In this document: one piece after another, positions 15,729-22,799 of the stretch
Numbering within the stretch: the first letter of the stretch is position 1
Layout: each line of letters starts with the position of its first letter
Source of the DNA: a bacterium
GTDB lineage: Bacteria; Patescibacteriota; Minisyncoccia; Phycocordibacterales; Phycocordibacteraceae
NCBI GenBank assembly: GCA_023267755.1
Contig: JAHFMR010000002.1
Span: forward strand, 1 to 42,462
Direction: 5' to 3'
Length of the DNA: 42,462 bases
Notes under the pieces: generated by a model
Database searches by the model: none
The model's input: the letters and a program-made list of their open reading frames with translations, nothing else
What the model was told of the DNA's origin: nothing
Program-made: the position numbers and the translations under genes

Positions 15729-16646
15729 ATGGACGCAATAGCGGCAAAACGGCAATTCCTAGAGCATATCGAGATTGAGCGCGGTCGCGCGGTGAAGACG
15801 GTCGAGAATTATGACCACTACCTCTCCCGCTACTTCGAGCAGATGCAGGTAAAAAGCGTAAGCGACATCACCGAGCAGAATATCCGCGAGTTCCGCCTGT
15901 GGCTCAATCGCCAGCCCGGCACTAAAAACGACTCGATGAAGCGTCGGACACAGAACTACTATATGATCGCGCTCCGGGCTTTCCTTAAGTTCCTTCGGAA
16001 ACGTGATGTCGAGGCTATCTCCCCCGAGAAGATAGAGCTCGCCAAGCTCCCCGAGCGCCAGATAGACCTGATTACCTCCGCCGAGCTCGAACGTCTGATG
16101 AAAGCGCCGGAAGAAGCGCTCGCGAAGGAGACCAACGAGCACAAGAAGCTCGCCTGCCTGCGCGACCGCGCTATTCTCGAACTCCTCTTCTCCACCGGAC
16201 TGCGCGTCTCCGAGCTCTGCTCGCTCAACAGCGACCTCGATCTCACCCGCGACGAGCTCTCGGTGCGCGGCAAGGGAGAGAAGGTGCGAGTCGTCTTCCT
16301 CTCTGGTGCTGCTAAGGAGTCTGTGCGCGATTACCTGACGGCGCGTAAGGATATGGAGGAGGCACTCTTTGTCGACGGACGACCGGACAAGCTCCATCGG
16401 ATTATCCCCCGCGACGTGCAGCGCCACCTGAAGCGCTACGTCGCCCTCGCTGGCATCACGAGCGTCGTCACGCCCCACACGCTCCGCCACGCCTTCGCCA
16501 CCGATCTCCTCTCAAATGGCGCTGATATCCGCAGTGTCCAGCAGCTTCTCGGCCACGCTTCTATCAATACCACCCAGATCTATACGCACATCACCGACTC
16601 GCACCTGCGCGAGATTCATAAAAAGTTCCACTCGCACAGCCGCTAG
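15729..16646 (+). CDS. xerC: XerC/XerD-type tyrosine recombinase
   Basis: 305 residues, the normal Xer size. An N-terminal SAM-like core-binding domain (KRQFLEHIEIERGRAVKTVE) precedes the catalytic domain with Arg in STGLRVSELCSL, His-x-x-Arg in TPHTLRHAFATDL, His in LLGHASINTT and the nucleophilic Tyr in QIYTH. The role is probably chromosome dimer resolution at dif; CPR genomes may use one Xer protein, so C versus D is not decided. It starts at ATG 15729 because TGC TACACT ends exactly 7 nt upstream, so it is predicted to be leaderless. There is no integrase context such as an excisionase, so I read it as the housekeeping enzyme. Confidence 0.9.
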   Translation: MDAIAAKRQFLEHIEIERGRAVKTVENYDHYLSRYFEQMQVKSVSDITEQNIREFRLWLNRQPGTKNDSMKRRTQNYYMIALRAFLKFLRKRDVEAISPEKIELAKLPERQIDLITSAELERLMKAPEEALAKETNEHKKLACLRDRAILELLFSTGLRVSELCSLNSDLDLTRDELSVRGKGEKVRVVFLSGAAKESVRDYLTARKDMEEALFVDGRPDKLHRIIPRDVQRHLKRYVALAGITSVVTPHTLRHAFATDLLSNGADIRSVQQLLGHASINTTQIYTHITDSHLREIHKKFHSHSR

Positions 16647-16700
16647 AATTTGTGCAAAGCGGTACTTAGGATTAGCATCTCTTCTAGAGAGGAGAGTGCT

Positions 16701-16898
16701 ATGGGAAAGAAAATCCAGAAGTATGTACCACCGCCCGTGCCTGACGTCTCGCCTGAAGAGGCGGTGGCACGCGAGGCAGAGCTGCGGAAACAGGCTGATT
16801 TATGGGGATACCTTCAAGGCGACCCTCCCGACACTGTATCTAAGAACAGATTCATCGACTGGCTCCTCCCGCCGCGCAAGCGTCAGAAGAGCCCCTGA
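16701..16898 (+). CDS. Small hypothetical protein, 65 aa
   Basis: MGKKIQKYVPPPVPD start, then an acidic/basic helix (SPEEAVAREAELRKQADL) and a basic tail (LLPPRKRQKSP). No known family is recognised. It is supported as a gene by a good Shine-Dalgarno (GAGAGGAG just upstream of ATG 16701) and its own terminator at 16898-16927 directly after the stop. It belongs to the minority class of small genes here that use a Shine-Dalgarno rather than a leaderless start. Confidence 0.6.
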   Translation: MGKKIQKYVPPPVPDVSPEEAVAREAELRKQADLWGYLQGDPPDTVSKNRFIDWLLPPRKRQKSP

Positions 16899-16927
16899 GC
16901 CCGGAACATATCCCGGGCTTTCGTTTT
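16898..16927 (+). terminator. Terminator after the 65-aa gene
   Basis: AGCCCGG / CCGGGCT stem starting at the last base of the stop codon, followed by a T-rich run. Confidence 0.8.
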
Positions 16928-16945
16928 GCATAGTAGAATACTGAT

Positions 16946-17713
16946 ATGAAAATCGTGTCGTGGAATGTGAACGGACTCCGCTCCTTGGCTAAGGATGATC
17001 TCTGGGGAGCGTTTATAAAGACGGCGAAGCCAGACATCTTCTGTCTTCAAGAGACCAAAGCTTCGCCCGACCAACTCTCTGAAACGTTCCTCTCCCCCGC
17101 TGACTACTCTGGCTTCTTCTCTTCCTGTCAGATTAAGAAGGGCTACAGCGGCGTCGCGCTCTACTCCAAGAGTGAACCACTGAAGGTCATCTACGGTATG
17201 GGGATTAAAGAATTTGACCAAGAAGGCCGCGTGATTGGTGCAGAATATGCCGACTTCTGGCTGGTGAACGCCTACTTCCCCAACGGCGGCCAAGGGCCCG
17301 AGCGGCTCGATTATAAACTCCGCTTCTATGATGCCTTCCTGCAGTTCGTAGAGAAGCTGCACGAAGAGAAGCCGATCATCTTCTGTGGGGATGTGAACAC
17401 TGCCCACGAAGAAATAGATCTCGCCCGGCCGAAAGAGAACGAAGAGAACACTGGCTTCCTTCCCGAAGAGCGAGCGTGGATTGATGAAGTGGTGAACGTT
17501 GGCTACATCGACACCTTCCGCCACTTCTTCCCCCAGAAGTCGGGTGCCTATACCTATTGGGATATGAAGACGCGTGCACGCGACAGGAACGTCGGCTGGC
17601 GCCTCGACTACTTCTTTGCTGCACAAGAGTGTATGAATCGGATTACCAAGGCCGATATTCTCCCCGACATCTACGGCTCCGACCACTGCCCTATCTCGAT
17701 TACGCTGTCATAA
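16946..17713 (+). CDS. xthA: Exodeoxyribonuclease III / AP endonuclease
   Basis: 255 residues of the EEP superfamily. Motifs: MKIVSWNVNGLRS (Asn7), CLQETK (metal-binding Glu), NAYFPNG, GDVNTAHEEIDLARPK (Asp/Asn), NVGWRLDYFF and GSDHCPI (Asp-His pair). It cleaves at abasic sites in base excision repair. The start ATG 16946 is preceded by TAGAAT ending 6 nt upstream, so it is predicted to be leaderless. The stop is followed within 10 nt by a palindromic repeat-like sequence. Confidence 0.95.
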   Translation: MKIVSWNVNGLRSLAKDDLWGAFIKTAKPDIFCLQETKASPDQLSETFLSPADYSGFFSSCQIKKGYSGVALYSKSEPLKVIYGMGIKEFDQEGRVIGAEYADFWLVNAYFPNGGQGPERLDYKLRFYDAFLQFVEKLHEEKPIIFCGDVNTAHEEIDLARPKENEENTGFLPEERAWIDEVVNVGYIDTFRHFFPQKSGAYTYWDMKTRARDRNVGWRLDYFFAAQECMNRITKADILPDIYGSDHCPISITLS

Positions 17714-17720
17714 AAGACAT

Positions 17721-17744
17721 TTCGACAGGCTCGGTGCGAGCAAG
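17721..17744. repeat. Small palindromic repeat after xthA
   Basis: TTCGACAGGCTCGGTGCGAG, sharing TTCGAC-N3-CTCRGKGC with the recJ element, with a GCTCG-GTG-CGAGC hairpin. Confidence 0.4.
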
Positions 17745-17753
17745 TTATCCACA
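17745..17753 (+). promoter_or_regulatory. DnaA box
   Basis: TTATCCACA, the consensus DnaA box. A single match is not proof; an 8/9 match, TTATCCACT, lies on the minus strand near 19938-19950. Confidence 0.4.
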
Positions 17754-18003
17754 GAGGTGTCCTTTACACTGTCCTTGACTGCGCTATCTTTAACAAAGGA
17801 CGGGATGATCTTTCATAGCTCTGTCAGGTGTTGATGCGCCAAGAGAGGTTCCTGCCTCCGCTCCGCGGCGATCCGCGATACAAGCCCCACGGCACGTGTC
17901 CCAAACGGAAGCGCTGAGACACACAATCAGTACATACAAAAACCGCCCACATTTCTCTGGTCGAGGCCCCATGAATTACGCCCCTTTGCTCCTTTTTTGC
18001 CTC

Positions 18004-18028
18004 AACCGCCCTGGGCGGTTTTGTTATT
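18004..18028 (+). terminator. Terminator in the xthA-cca interval
   Basis: AACCGCC-CTG-GGCGGTT stem followed by TTGTTATT. It has no annotated gene directly upstream, which suggests a short untranslated or micro-ORF transcript. Confidence 0.65.
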
Positions 18029-18080
18029 GAGAATGGCCGCCTTTCATGGCCATTCGAAATATTGAGCGTCAGCGAATGTA

Positions 18081-18096
18081 TGTTCCACGTGGAACA
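18081..18096. promoter_or_regulatory. parS site (perfect palindrome)
   Basis: TGTTCCACGTGGAACA, a perfect 16-bp palindrome matching the bacterial parS consensus TGTTNCACGTGNAACA. It is intergenic, 37 nt downstream of the cca stop codon. ParB would load here for chromosome segregation. Confidence 0.75.
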
Positions 18097-18132
18097 CTTT
18101 TCACATCTAATCCCTCGACTTCCTCGGGACTT

Positions 18133-19596
18133 TCAGCACACGTGATGCTTCTCCATAATATGCTTTATTTCCTCATCTTCAGCCGCTTCTCTCCTCTTCT
18201 TCCCTGCTTCTCCGAGCTTCTGTAACTCTTCGTCCGTCAGCTTTAGCAGTTCTTCTGTCCGAATATCGAGGTATTCAGTAGTGTTTTTATCAGAATCATC
18301 AAGTATCTCCTCGAGGAGTGCGTTTAGCGCCCAGCCGATACGGGGACCTGGTTTCACCTGAAACTTATCCATAATCTGGCTCCCATTGATCTTAAGCATA
18401 GTGACCGAGATTGGGTCGCGGAGTGCTTGGTCTACCATCGCCTTATACTTACGGAAGCGGAATGGCTGTTCCTTAGGCCGGCCGGTGCCGACGCGGTCGC
18501 AGATACGGAGATTAAGGAGATTCTCGATATTTTCCTCTCCTACGTTCGTAATCATCCGGCGGACTGCTGAGAGGGTAATCTGGTCAGGATCAGAGAAGAA
18601 CATATGCCAACGGACCAATTTAGCCACTTTCTCTATAGTCTCTCGAGGGAAGCGGAGGTCCTCGAGCGCCTTTTTTGTTACACGTGAACCAACGACATCG
18701 TGCCCGTGGAAGGTCCATTCCTTCTTTTCGTCCGACCAGCGTCGCGTCTCTGGCTTGGCGATATCGTGGAAGAGACCCGCGAGGCGGATATCAAAGTCCC
18801 AACCCTTATCAGCCCCGTGCTGCATCGTGCGTAGATTGTGTTCAAAGACGTCATAGCTGTGGGCCTGATTCTGTTCGACACCGATACCGCGAATAAGATC
18901 TGGGACGATGAACTTCAAGATGTCGAGCTGCTTAGCGAGGACAAGTGCATCCATCGGCTTCTTAGAGTTGAGTATCCTCACCAGCTCGTCCTTAACCCTT
19001 TCACGTGAAACGTGGCTTAAATGCTCACTATTTTTGCTTATTGCGACGGCCGTCTCACCATCGATGCCGAAGTTAAGCTCGGCGACAAACCGAACCGCGC
19101 GCAACATACGCAGTGCGTCTTCATTAAAACGATCAGCGGCAACACCCACTGCGCGCACCAGCTTGTCCTTAATGTCCTTTTGACCGTCATAGGGGTCTAC
19201 TATCTGTCCTTTACTCTCGTCATAGGCGATTGCGTTAATCGTGAAGTCTCTCCGGGCAAGGTCTCCAGAGAGGGAAGTGCCGAACTCAACTTTGTCGGGG
19301 CGACGCTTATCAGAGTATTCTGACTCGGTGCGATAAGGAGTTACCTCGATAATAGCGAGCCGTGGGTCCTCTGATTCAGTCTTCACACCGACGGTTCCAT
19401 ATTCGTTCTCATAAAAGGAGTCGCTGAAGAGGGTCTGGATCTGCTCTGGGAGCGCATTGGTGGTGATGTCCCAATCCTTAGGTTCTAGGCCGACAATTAG
19501 ATCGCGGACGCAGCCGCCTACTAGATACGCCTCAAATCCCGCCTCGCGGAGCTTGGAAGAGACTGTGATGACCTCTTTGGGGACTAAATGCTTCAT
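18133..19596 (-). CDS. cca: CCA tRNA nucleotidyltransferase with HD domain
   Basis: Adds or repairs the 3' CCA of tRNAs. Motifs: LVGGCVRDLIVG, then KDWDITTNALP with the catalytic DxD, RRDFTINAIAYD, ALRMLRAVRFVAEL, and a C-terminal HD domain (LAGLFHDIAKPE). The 487 residues match bacterial HD-containing members. TGC TAGTAT ends 6 nt before ATG 19596, so it is leaderless. Context supports the role: three tRNA genes follow within 1 kb and only one encodes CCA. Two near-parS sequences lie inside the coding region (18676-18691 and 18997-19012). Confidence 0.95.
   Translation of the reverse strand: MKHLVPKEVITVSSKLREAGFEAYLVGGCVRDLIVGLEPKDWDITTNALPEQIQTLFSDSFYENEYGTVGVKTESEDPRLAIIEVTPYRTESEYSDKRRPDKVEFGTSLSGDLARRDFTINAIAYDESKGQIVDPYDGQKDIKDKLVRAVGVAADRFNEDALRMLRAVRFVAELNFGIDGETAVAISKNSEHLSHVSRERVKDELVRILNSKKPMDALVLAKQLDILKFIVPDLIRGIGVEQNQAHSYDVFEHNLRTMQHGADKGWDFDIRLAGLFHDIAKPETRRWSDEKKEWTFHGHDVVGSRVTKKALEDLRFPRETIEKVAKLVRWHMFFSDPDQITLSAVRRMITNVGEENIENLLNLRICDRVGTGRPKEQPFRFRKYKAMVDQALRDPISVTMLKINGSQIMDKFQVKPGPRIGWALNALLEEILDDSDKNTTEYLDIRTEELLKLTDEELQKLGEAGKKRREAAEDEEIKHIMEKHHVC
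18676..18691. promoter_or_regulatory. parS-like site inside cca
   Basis: TGTTACACGTGAACCA, 14 of 16 bases identical to TGTTTCACGTGAAACA. It is within the cca coding region, 580 bp from the perfect site. Confidence 0.4.
18997..19012. promoter_or_regulatory. parS-like site inside cca
   Basis: CCTTTCACGTGAAACG, containing the full 12-bp palindrome TTTCACGTGAAA; 13 of 16 bases match consensus. About 900 bp from the perfect site. Confidence 0.45.
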
Positions 19597-19651
19597 AGCG
19601 AGATACTAGCATGTCTGCTAGGCTTATTCTTATCTTGCCTGTGGCAAGTGA

Positions 19652-19726
19652 GCCCCGATGGTGAAACGGATATCACAACAGTCTTCGGAACTGTCGGTCC
19701 AGGTTCGATTCCTGGTCGGGGCACCA
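19652..19726 (+). tRNA. tRNA-Arg (anticodon TCG)
   Basis: Cloverleaf: acceptor GCCCCGA/TCGGGGC, D arm GTG...CAC, anticodon stem ACAGT/ACTGT with loop CTTCGGA, T arm CCAGG-TTCGATT-CCTGG, discriminator A. A CCA is encoded at 19724-19726, unlike the other tRNAs here. A 6-bp hairpin (CTTGCC/GGCAAG) lies just upstream. Confidence 0.95.
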
Positions 19727-19739
19727 ATGAGTGAAAAAG

Positions 19740-19810
19740 TGCGGGTAGGGAGAATCGAACTCCCATCATCTGATTGGCAACCAGATGTTCTACCATTGAA
19801 CCATACCCGC
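19740..19810 (-). tRNA. tRNA-Gly (anticodon GCC)
   Basis: Acceptor GCGGGTA/TACCCGC, anticodon loop TTGCCAA with stem TCTGG/TCAGA, T arm GGGAG-TTCGATT-CTCCC, discriminator A at 19740, no encoded CCA. An extended -10 TGG TATCAT lies at 19821-19829 upstream. It is convergent with tRNA-Arg. Confidence 0.95.
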
Positions 19811-19886
19811 GCTGTACGTCATGATACCACGACACCTGTTTTCTTTTCCAGTATGAAAGTTAATTTGACGCTTTGTTGAAGCGTGC

Positions 19887-19922
19887 ATACAAAAACGGCC
19901 CGTCTGGGCCGTTTTTGTATGT
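19887..19922. terminator. Bidirectional terminator
   Basis: Perfect inverted repeat of 16 bp, arms CATACAAAAACGGCCC and its complement, with loop GTCT; A and T tracts make it active on both strands. It separates the tRNA pair from yraN. Confidence 0.8.
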
Positions 19923-20035
19923 CTTTTGGTTCTGTGCTGTAAGTGGATAACCTAGGGGATAGTGGGGATAAAAGACAGCAGACATTTTGGCTAGTCCGTG
20001 AAATAGTAAGTATATGAGCCATATTTTAAAAAGCC

Positions 20036-20431
20036 GTGGACGTATCCACTAAGAGTCGCAAAGAGGTTGGCTCTCTGGGGGAGCGGGTAGCGGCTCTGTA
20101 CCTCACCCGCCACGGATTCTCTATCCGCGACCGCAATGTCGCCCGCAAGACTGGCGAGCTCGATCTTGTCGCCGAGCGAGAAGATACCCTGCATTTTGTT
20201 GAAGTGAAGACGATTATTGTTGACGACTTTTCTAACGAAGAAACCGTGGGCGACGAGTACGATCCCTCGGCTAATCTGCATGAAGCGAAGATCAGGAAGG
20301 TCGCGCGCACGGGCGAGTGGTATGTCCTAGAGAAGAAGTGGGAAGGGGAGTGGCAGGTGGACGGCTGTCTCGTGTGGCTGCGCCGGCGCGATGGCGCAGC
20401 TCGCGTCCGCTACCTGCCACAAATCGTCTGA
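20036..20431 (+). CDS. yraN: YraN/UPF0102 family endonuclease-like protein
   Basis: 131 residues. LGERVAALYLTRHGFSI, the GELDLVA stretch and FVEVK form the restriction-endonuclease-like core of UPF0102 (E-x-D ... E-V-K). The cellular role is unsettled; links to recombination and repair are proposed for the family. GTG 20036 is used, with TATTTT ending 8 nt upstream; the ATG at 20014 is in another frame and stops quickly. The gene converges on tRNA-Pro, leaving 4 nt between them. Confidence 0.88.
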   Translation: MDVSTKSRKEVGSLGERVAALYLTRHGFSIRDRNVARKTGELDLVAEREDTLHFVEVKTIIVDDFSNEETVGDEYDPSANLHEAKIRKVARTGEWYVLEKKWEGEWQVDGCLVWLRRRDGAARVRYLPQIV

Positions 20432-20435
20432 ATCA

Positions 20436-20506
20436 TCGGGCCGCCGGGAATTGAACCCGGTCTACATCCTCCCAAAGGACGCGTACTACCGGCATACTCC
20501 GGCCCG
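20436..20506 (-). tRNA. tRNA-Pro (anticodon TGG)
   Basis: Acceptor CGGGCCG/CGGCCCG, anticodon loop TTTGGGA with stem CGTCC/GGATG, T arm CCGGG-TTCAATT-CCCGG, discriminator A at 20436; CCA not encoded. Confidence 0.93.
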
Positions 20507-20535
20507 TTACGCACATCCTAACAGCTTTCTCTCTA

Positions 20536-21720
20536 TTAGGGCAGGTTGGCGGTGATGATTGCCTCAAGCGTGGGGATCTTGGAGGAGAACTCGGAGACGG
20601 TCGCTGAAGACGGCTCTGCGAGGAGCGCGTCGAGCGGCCTGCCCATTTCGCTCTCGTATTCTCCGCGGATATAGGCGGCAGTGATGGCGCTCAGTCGGCG
20701 GGTGTCGGTCGCACCCTCGGTGGTGCTCGTGGTAATCGTGCCGACAAGCGCGCCCGAGGCGTCAGCGGCACCGCCACCTGAGGATCCTTCTTGTGCTGCA
20801 GCCGAGCCCCCAAGCGAGAGCACGTCAATGGTGTTGGTGTGGAAGGTGAAAACGTCCTTCACCGTACCAAAGACGACAGTGGGAAAGAGTCCGGACTGTA
20901 TCTGACCCGCCTCGAGGAACTGGGCGCCGTAGGTCGCGATAACGATTGGTGTCTCGACGTTTGACGCTACTGTCGCGAGCGCTATCGAGGAGAACATCGT
21001 GGGCAATGTGCCACCTGCTACGCTCTTGGTTATTGCGAGAAGGGCGAAGTCGTATTCGCCAGTGCCCGTTGGTGCGATCTGGGTAATCGATGCTGCATTC
21101 GTTCGGAGCCATGAGGGTGATATATACACGAGCGTGGCGCCATATTTGGTCACCGCAGGGCTCCCAGAGCGGATAGAGCAAGTGACCCCTCGATCGGCGA
21201 GGAGGAAGTACTGTGCGATGTGTGCATTGGTGAGGACAATCCCTTTTGAATCGATAAAAACGCCACTCCCGCTGATAGAGTGGATACCGCTCGCAGGGGG
21301 CGCGTAGCAGATAATATTTACCAATGCATCGCGCAGCAGTGTGGCTGATGCGTCGAGGCCGATATTGCCCGAGGGAGCAAGCGCCGGGGGCGCTGATGAC
21401 TTGATAATAATCGTCGCTGGCGATGTTGAGGCAACTGGAACTGTCGCGACCTTCTTTGTGGGCAAGACCACCTTCTTCGGAGCGACGGTCGCTACCGGAC
21501 GCGTCCCAGTCGCAACAGAGGCGGAAGCATCTGGCTTCAACCCGAGGTCTGGTACAACCACTGACGGCAGCGTAAACGTCGGCACGACAGCGGGCGTCGA
21601 GGAGGCAGTGTGCGTTTGTGGCACGACGCGCTCCACTCGCCCCGTGGCAAAGTAGGAGATGAATAAGAAGCTGGCCACGAGGGCGACGACACCCCCCAGA
21701 TAAGGCGCGAAGCGCTGCAT
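20536..21720 (-). CDS. Membrane-anchored trypsin-like serine protease
   Basis: About 394 residues from ATG 21720 (MQRFAPYLGGVV). An N-terminal transmembrane anchor (about 8-26) leads to a long Pro/Thr/Val/Ala linker and an extracytoplasmic chymotrypsin-fold domain. Triad: His in GIVLTNAHIA (about residue 167), Asp in GEYDFALLAI, Ser in EGSSGGGAADASG. A Cys pair (NIICYA and GVTCSI) may form a disulfide. DegP-like proteases carry a PDZ domain; none is visible here, so a degradative or processing role at the cell surface is inferred. The TTG two codons upstream (21726) is an unlikely start. Confidence 0.85.
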   Translation of the reverse strand: MQRFAPYLGGVVALVASFLFISYFATGRVERVVPQTHTASSTPAVVPTFTLPSVVVPDLGLKPDASASVATGTRPVATVAPKKVVLPTKKVATVPVASTSPATIIIKSSAPPALAPSGNIGLDASATLLRDALVNIICYAPPASGIHSISGSGVFIDSKGIVLTNAHIAQYFLLADRGVTCSIRSGSPAVTKYGATLVYISPSWLRTNAASITQIAPTGTGEYDFALLAITKSVAGGTLPTMFSSIALATVASNVETPIVIATYGAQFLEAGQIQSGLFPTVVFGTVKDVFTFHTNTIDVLSLGGSAAAQEGSSGGGAADASGALVGTITTSTTEGATDTRRLSAITAAYIRGEYESEMGRPLDALLAEPSSATVSEFSSKIPTLEAIITANLP

Positions 21721-21837
21721 ATTCAAAGGCTAGCGCAAAAATGTCCTGAAAGACAGGGTGTTTGCAGATTTTTAAACTAGCACCTGGTGTGCATATCGAA
21801 CTACCACATATGGTATACACAGATATATAATCTAATG

Positions 21838-22524
21838 ATGCACACTCAATCCATCAGAGAAAGAGCTTTGGCTTTAAGAAAAAGTGGATTTTCTTACACC
21901 TATATTTCATCTAAAACTGGGCTGTCAAAAAGCACGTTAAGTGGATGGCTTACAGAAATCCCTTACAATCCAAACAAGGAAACAATAGCTTCATTTGGAA
22001 AGGCTCGGGCTGCAGCTAGTGCTCGTCGGGCTGAACTGCGTCAGCAATCAATTCAGGAAATACGAAAAATAGCAGTTAAAGAAATCGGCAAAATAAGCCG
22101 AAGGGATCTTTTTATATTCGGTCTTGGTCTCTATTTGGGAGAAGGATGCAAGACAAACAGTCAGATTCGTATGATAAATTCAGATTCGCACATTATCAAA
22201 GCGACTATTGCTTGGTTCAAAATGCTCGGAGTGAAGAAAGAACAATTTCGAATGCGTTTACATCTTTATCCAGACAGTGATGTAAATCAATGTTTGCAAT
22301 TTTGGTCTCGTACCACTAGCATTCCAGTATCCCAATTCCAGAAACATCAGGTTGATAAGCGTACGGACAAGAAAGCCAAGATGCGACACAAGCTTCCTTT
22401 CGGCACAGCGCAACTGACTGTTCAAAGTGGAGGGAGAAAAGAATACGGAGTTCTCTTTTTTCGGAAAATAAAACTCTGGAACGAAGTGCTCTTATCAGGA
22501 ATCAAAAATGCGGACGTGGTCTAA
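21838..22524 (+). CDS. HTH plus LAGLIDADG-like protein (possible homing endonuclease)
   Basis: 228 residues from ATG 21838. TATAAT ends 6 nt before this codon, while the ATG at 21835 is only 3 nt away. The N-terminus (RERALALRKSGFSYTYIS, then KTGLSKSTLSGWL) is a resolvase-type helix-turn-helix. The middle begins FIFGLGLYLGEGCK, resembling one LAGLIDADG helix. It continues with an NSDSHIIKATIAWFKML stretch and QFWSRTTSIPVSQF, as in compact LAGLIDADG proteins. A single motif implies a homodimer. DNA cleavage is inferred, not shown. Base composition is richer in A+T than in neighbours, suggesting transfer. The final five codons and stop lie within tRNA-Gly(TCC). Confidence 0.7.
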   Translation: MHTQSIRERALALRKSGFSYTYISSKTGLSKSTLSGWLTEIPYNPNKETIASFGKARAAASARRAELRQQSIQEIRKIAVKEIGKISRRDLFIFGLGLYLGEGCKTNSQIRMINSDSHIIKATIAWFKMLGVKKEQFRMRLHLYPDSDVNQCLQFWSRTTSIPVSQFQKHQVDKRTDKKAKMRHKLPFGTAQLTVQSGGRKEYGVLFFRKIKLWNEVLLSGIKNADVV

Positions 22525-22580
22525 TGGTATGACGGCTGCCTTCCAAGCAGTCAGCGCGGGTCCGATTCCCGCCGTCCGCA
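22510..22580 (+). tRNA. tRNA-Gly (anticodon TCC)
   Basis: Acceptor GCGGACG/CGTCCGC, D stem GTC/GAC, anticodon stem GCTGC/GCAGT with loop CTTCCAA, T arm GCGGG-TCCGATT-CCCGC, discriminator A; CCA not encoded. Its first 15 nt are also the 3' end of the upstream HTH/LAGLIDADG-like gene. Confidence 0.94.
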
Positions 22581-22698
22581 CAATTTGAGTTTTGATGCAA
22601 ATTAAGGTAGATTCATTGATGTTCCACTAAAAGCATTGAGTGCTGATTGGGGATTCAAAAATCGGATATAATAAATAGGGATTCCTACTGAGGTGAGC

Positions 22699-22768
22699 TG
22701 TGGACCGAGGGGGAATTGCACCCCGGACCCAGTTTTGGAGACGAGACCTTCGCTTGAACTCGGCCCAC
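22699..22768 (-). ncRNA. tRNA-Trp-like structured element (degenerate or atypical)
   Basis: On the minus strand GTGGGCC pairs with GGTCCAC. GTTCAAG follows at the D-arm position, CTCCAAA is exactly a Trp anticodon loop (CCA), and GGGG-TGCAATT-CCCC resembles a T arm. Faults: the anticodon stem has a mismatch, the D stem is poor, the T loop has G at position 55, and two extra bases sit before the 3' acceptor strand. The closing helix continues to 10 bp inward and is extended outward by GGTGAGC/GCTCACC (22692-22698 with 22770-22776), giving an almost unbroken 18-bp stem. It is either a tRNA pseudogene or an unrelated structured RNA. Confidence 0.4.
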
Positions 22769-22772
22769 GGCT

Positions 22773-22788
22773 CACCCCGTTAGGGGTG
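22773..22788. repeat. GC hairpin next to the tRNA-like element
   Basis: CACCCC-GTTA-GGGGTG, 6 bp with a 4-nt loop and no T-run. It overlaps the outer arm of the tRNA-like element, so the two folds are mutually exclusive. Confidence 0.5.
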
Positions 22789-22799
22789 GAACATAAGTC

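Larger units (their letters stand above)
17714..18132. other. Gene-poor region between xthA and cca
   Basis: 419 nt without a recognised gene. It holds a small palindromic repeat at 17721-17744, a DnaA-box sequence TTATCCACA at 17745-17753, and a possible promoter TTTACA-16-TATCTT (17763-17790). Two tiny coupled ORFs follow at 17805-17834 and 17834-17917, then a terminator (18004-18028), an 8-bp hairpin GAATGGCC/GGCCATTC (about 18033-18057) and a perfect parS palindrome (18081-18096). A small RNA from about 17797 to 18028 would be consistent with promoter and terminator. Confidence 0.5.

Noticed and set aside
15759-16490. 243-codon open frame on the minus strand
   Set aside because: Antisense to the Xer recombinase, whose catalytic residues and start signal are clear.
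17745-17753. Replication origin at the DnaA box
   Set aside because: Only one full box, no A+T-rich unwinding stretch or dnaA/dnaN genes; kept only as part of the parS observation.
20825-21820. 331-codon open frame on the minus strand
   Set aside because: Alternative frame over the serine protease gene; translation lacks domain-like features, whereas the other frame has signal anchor and catalytic triad.
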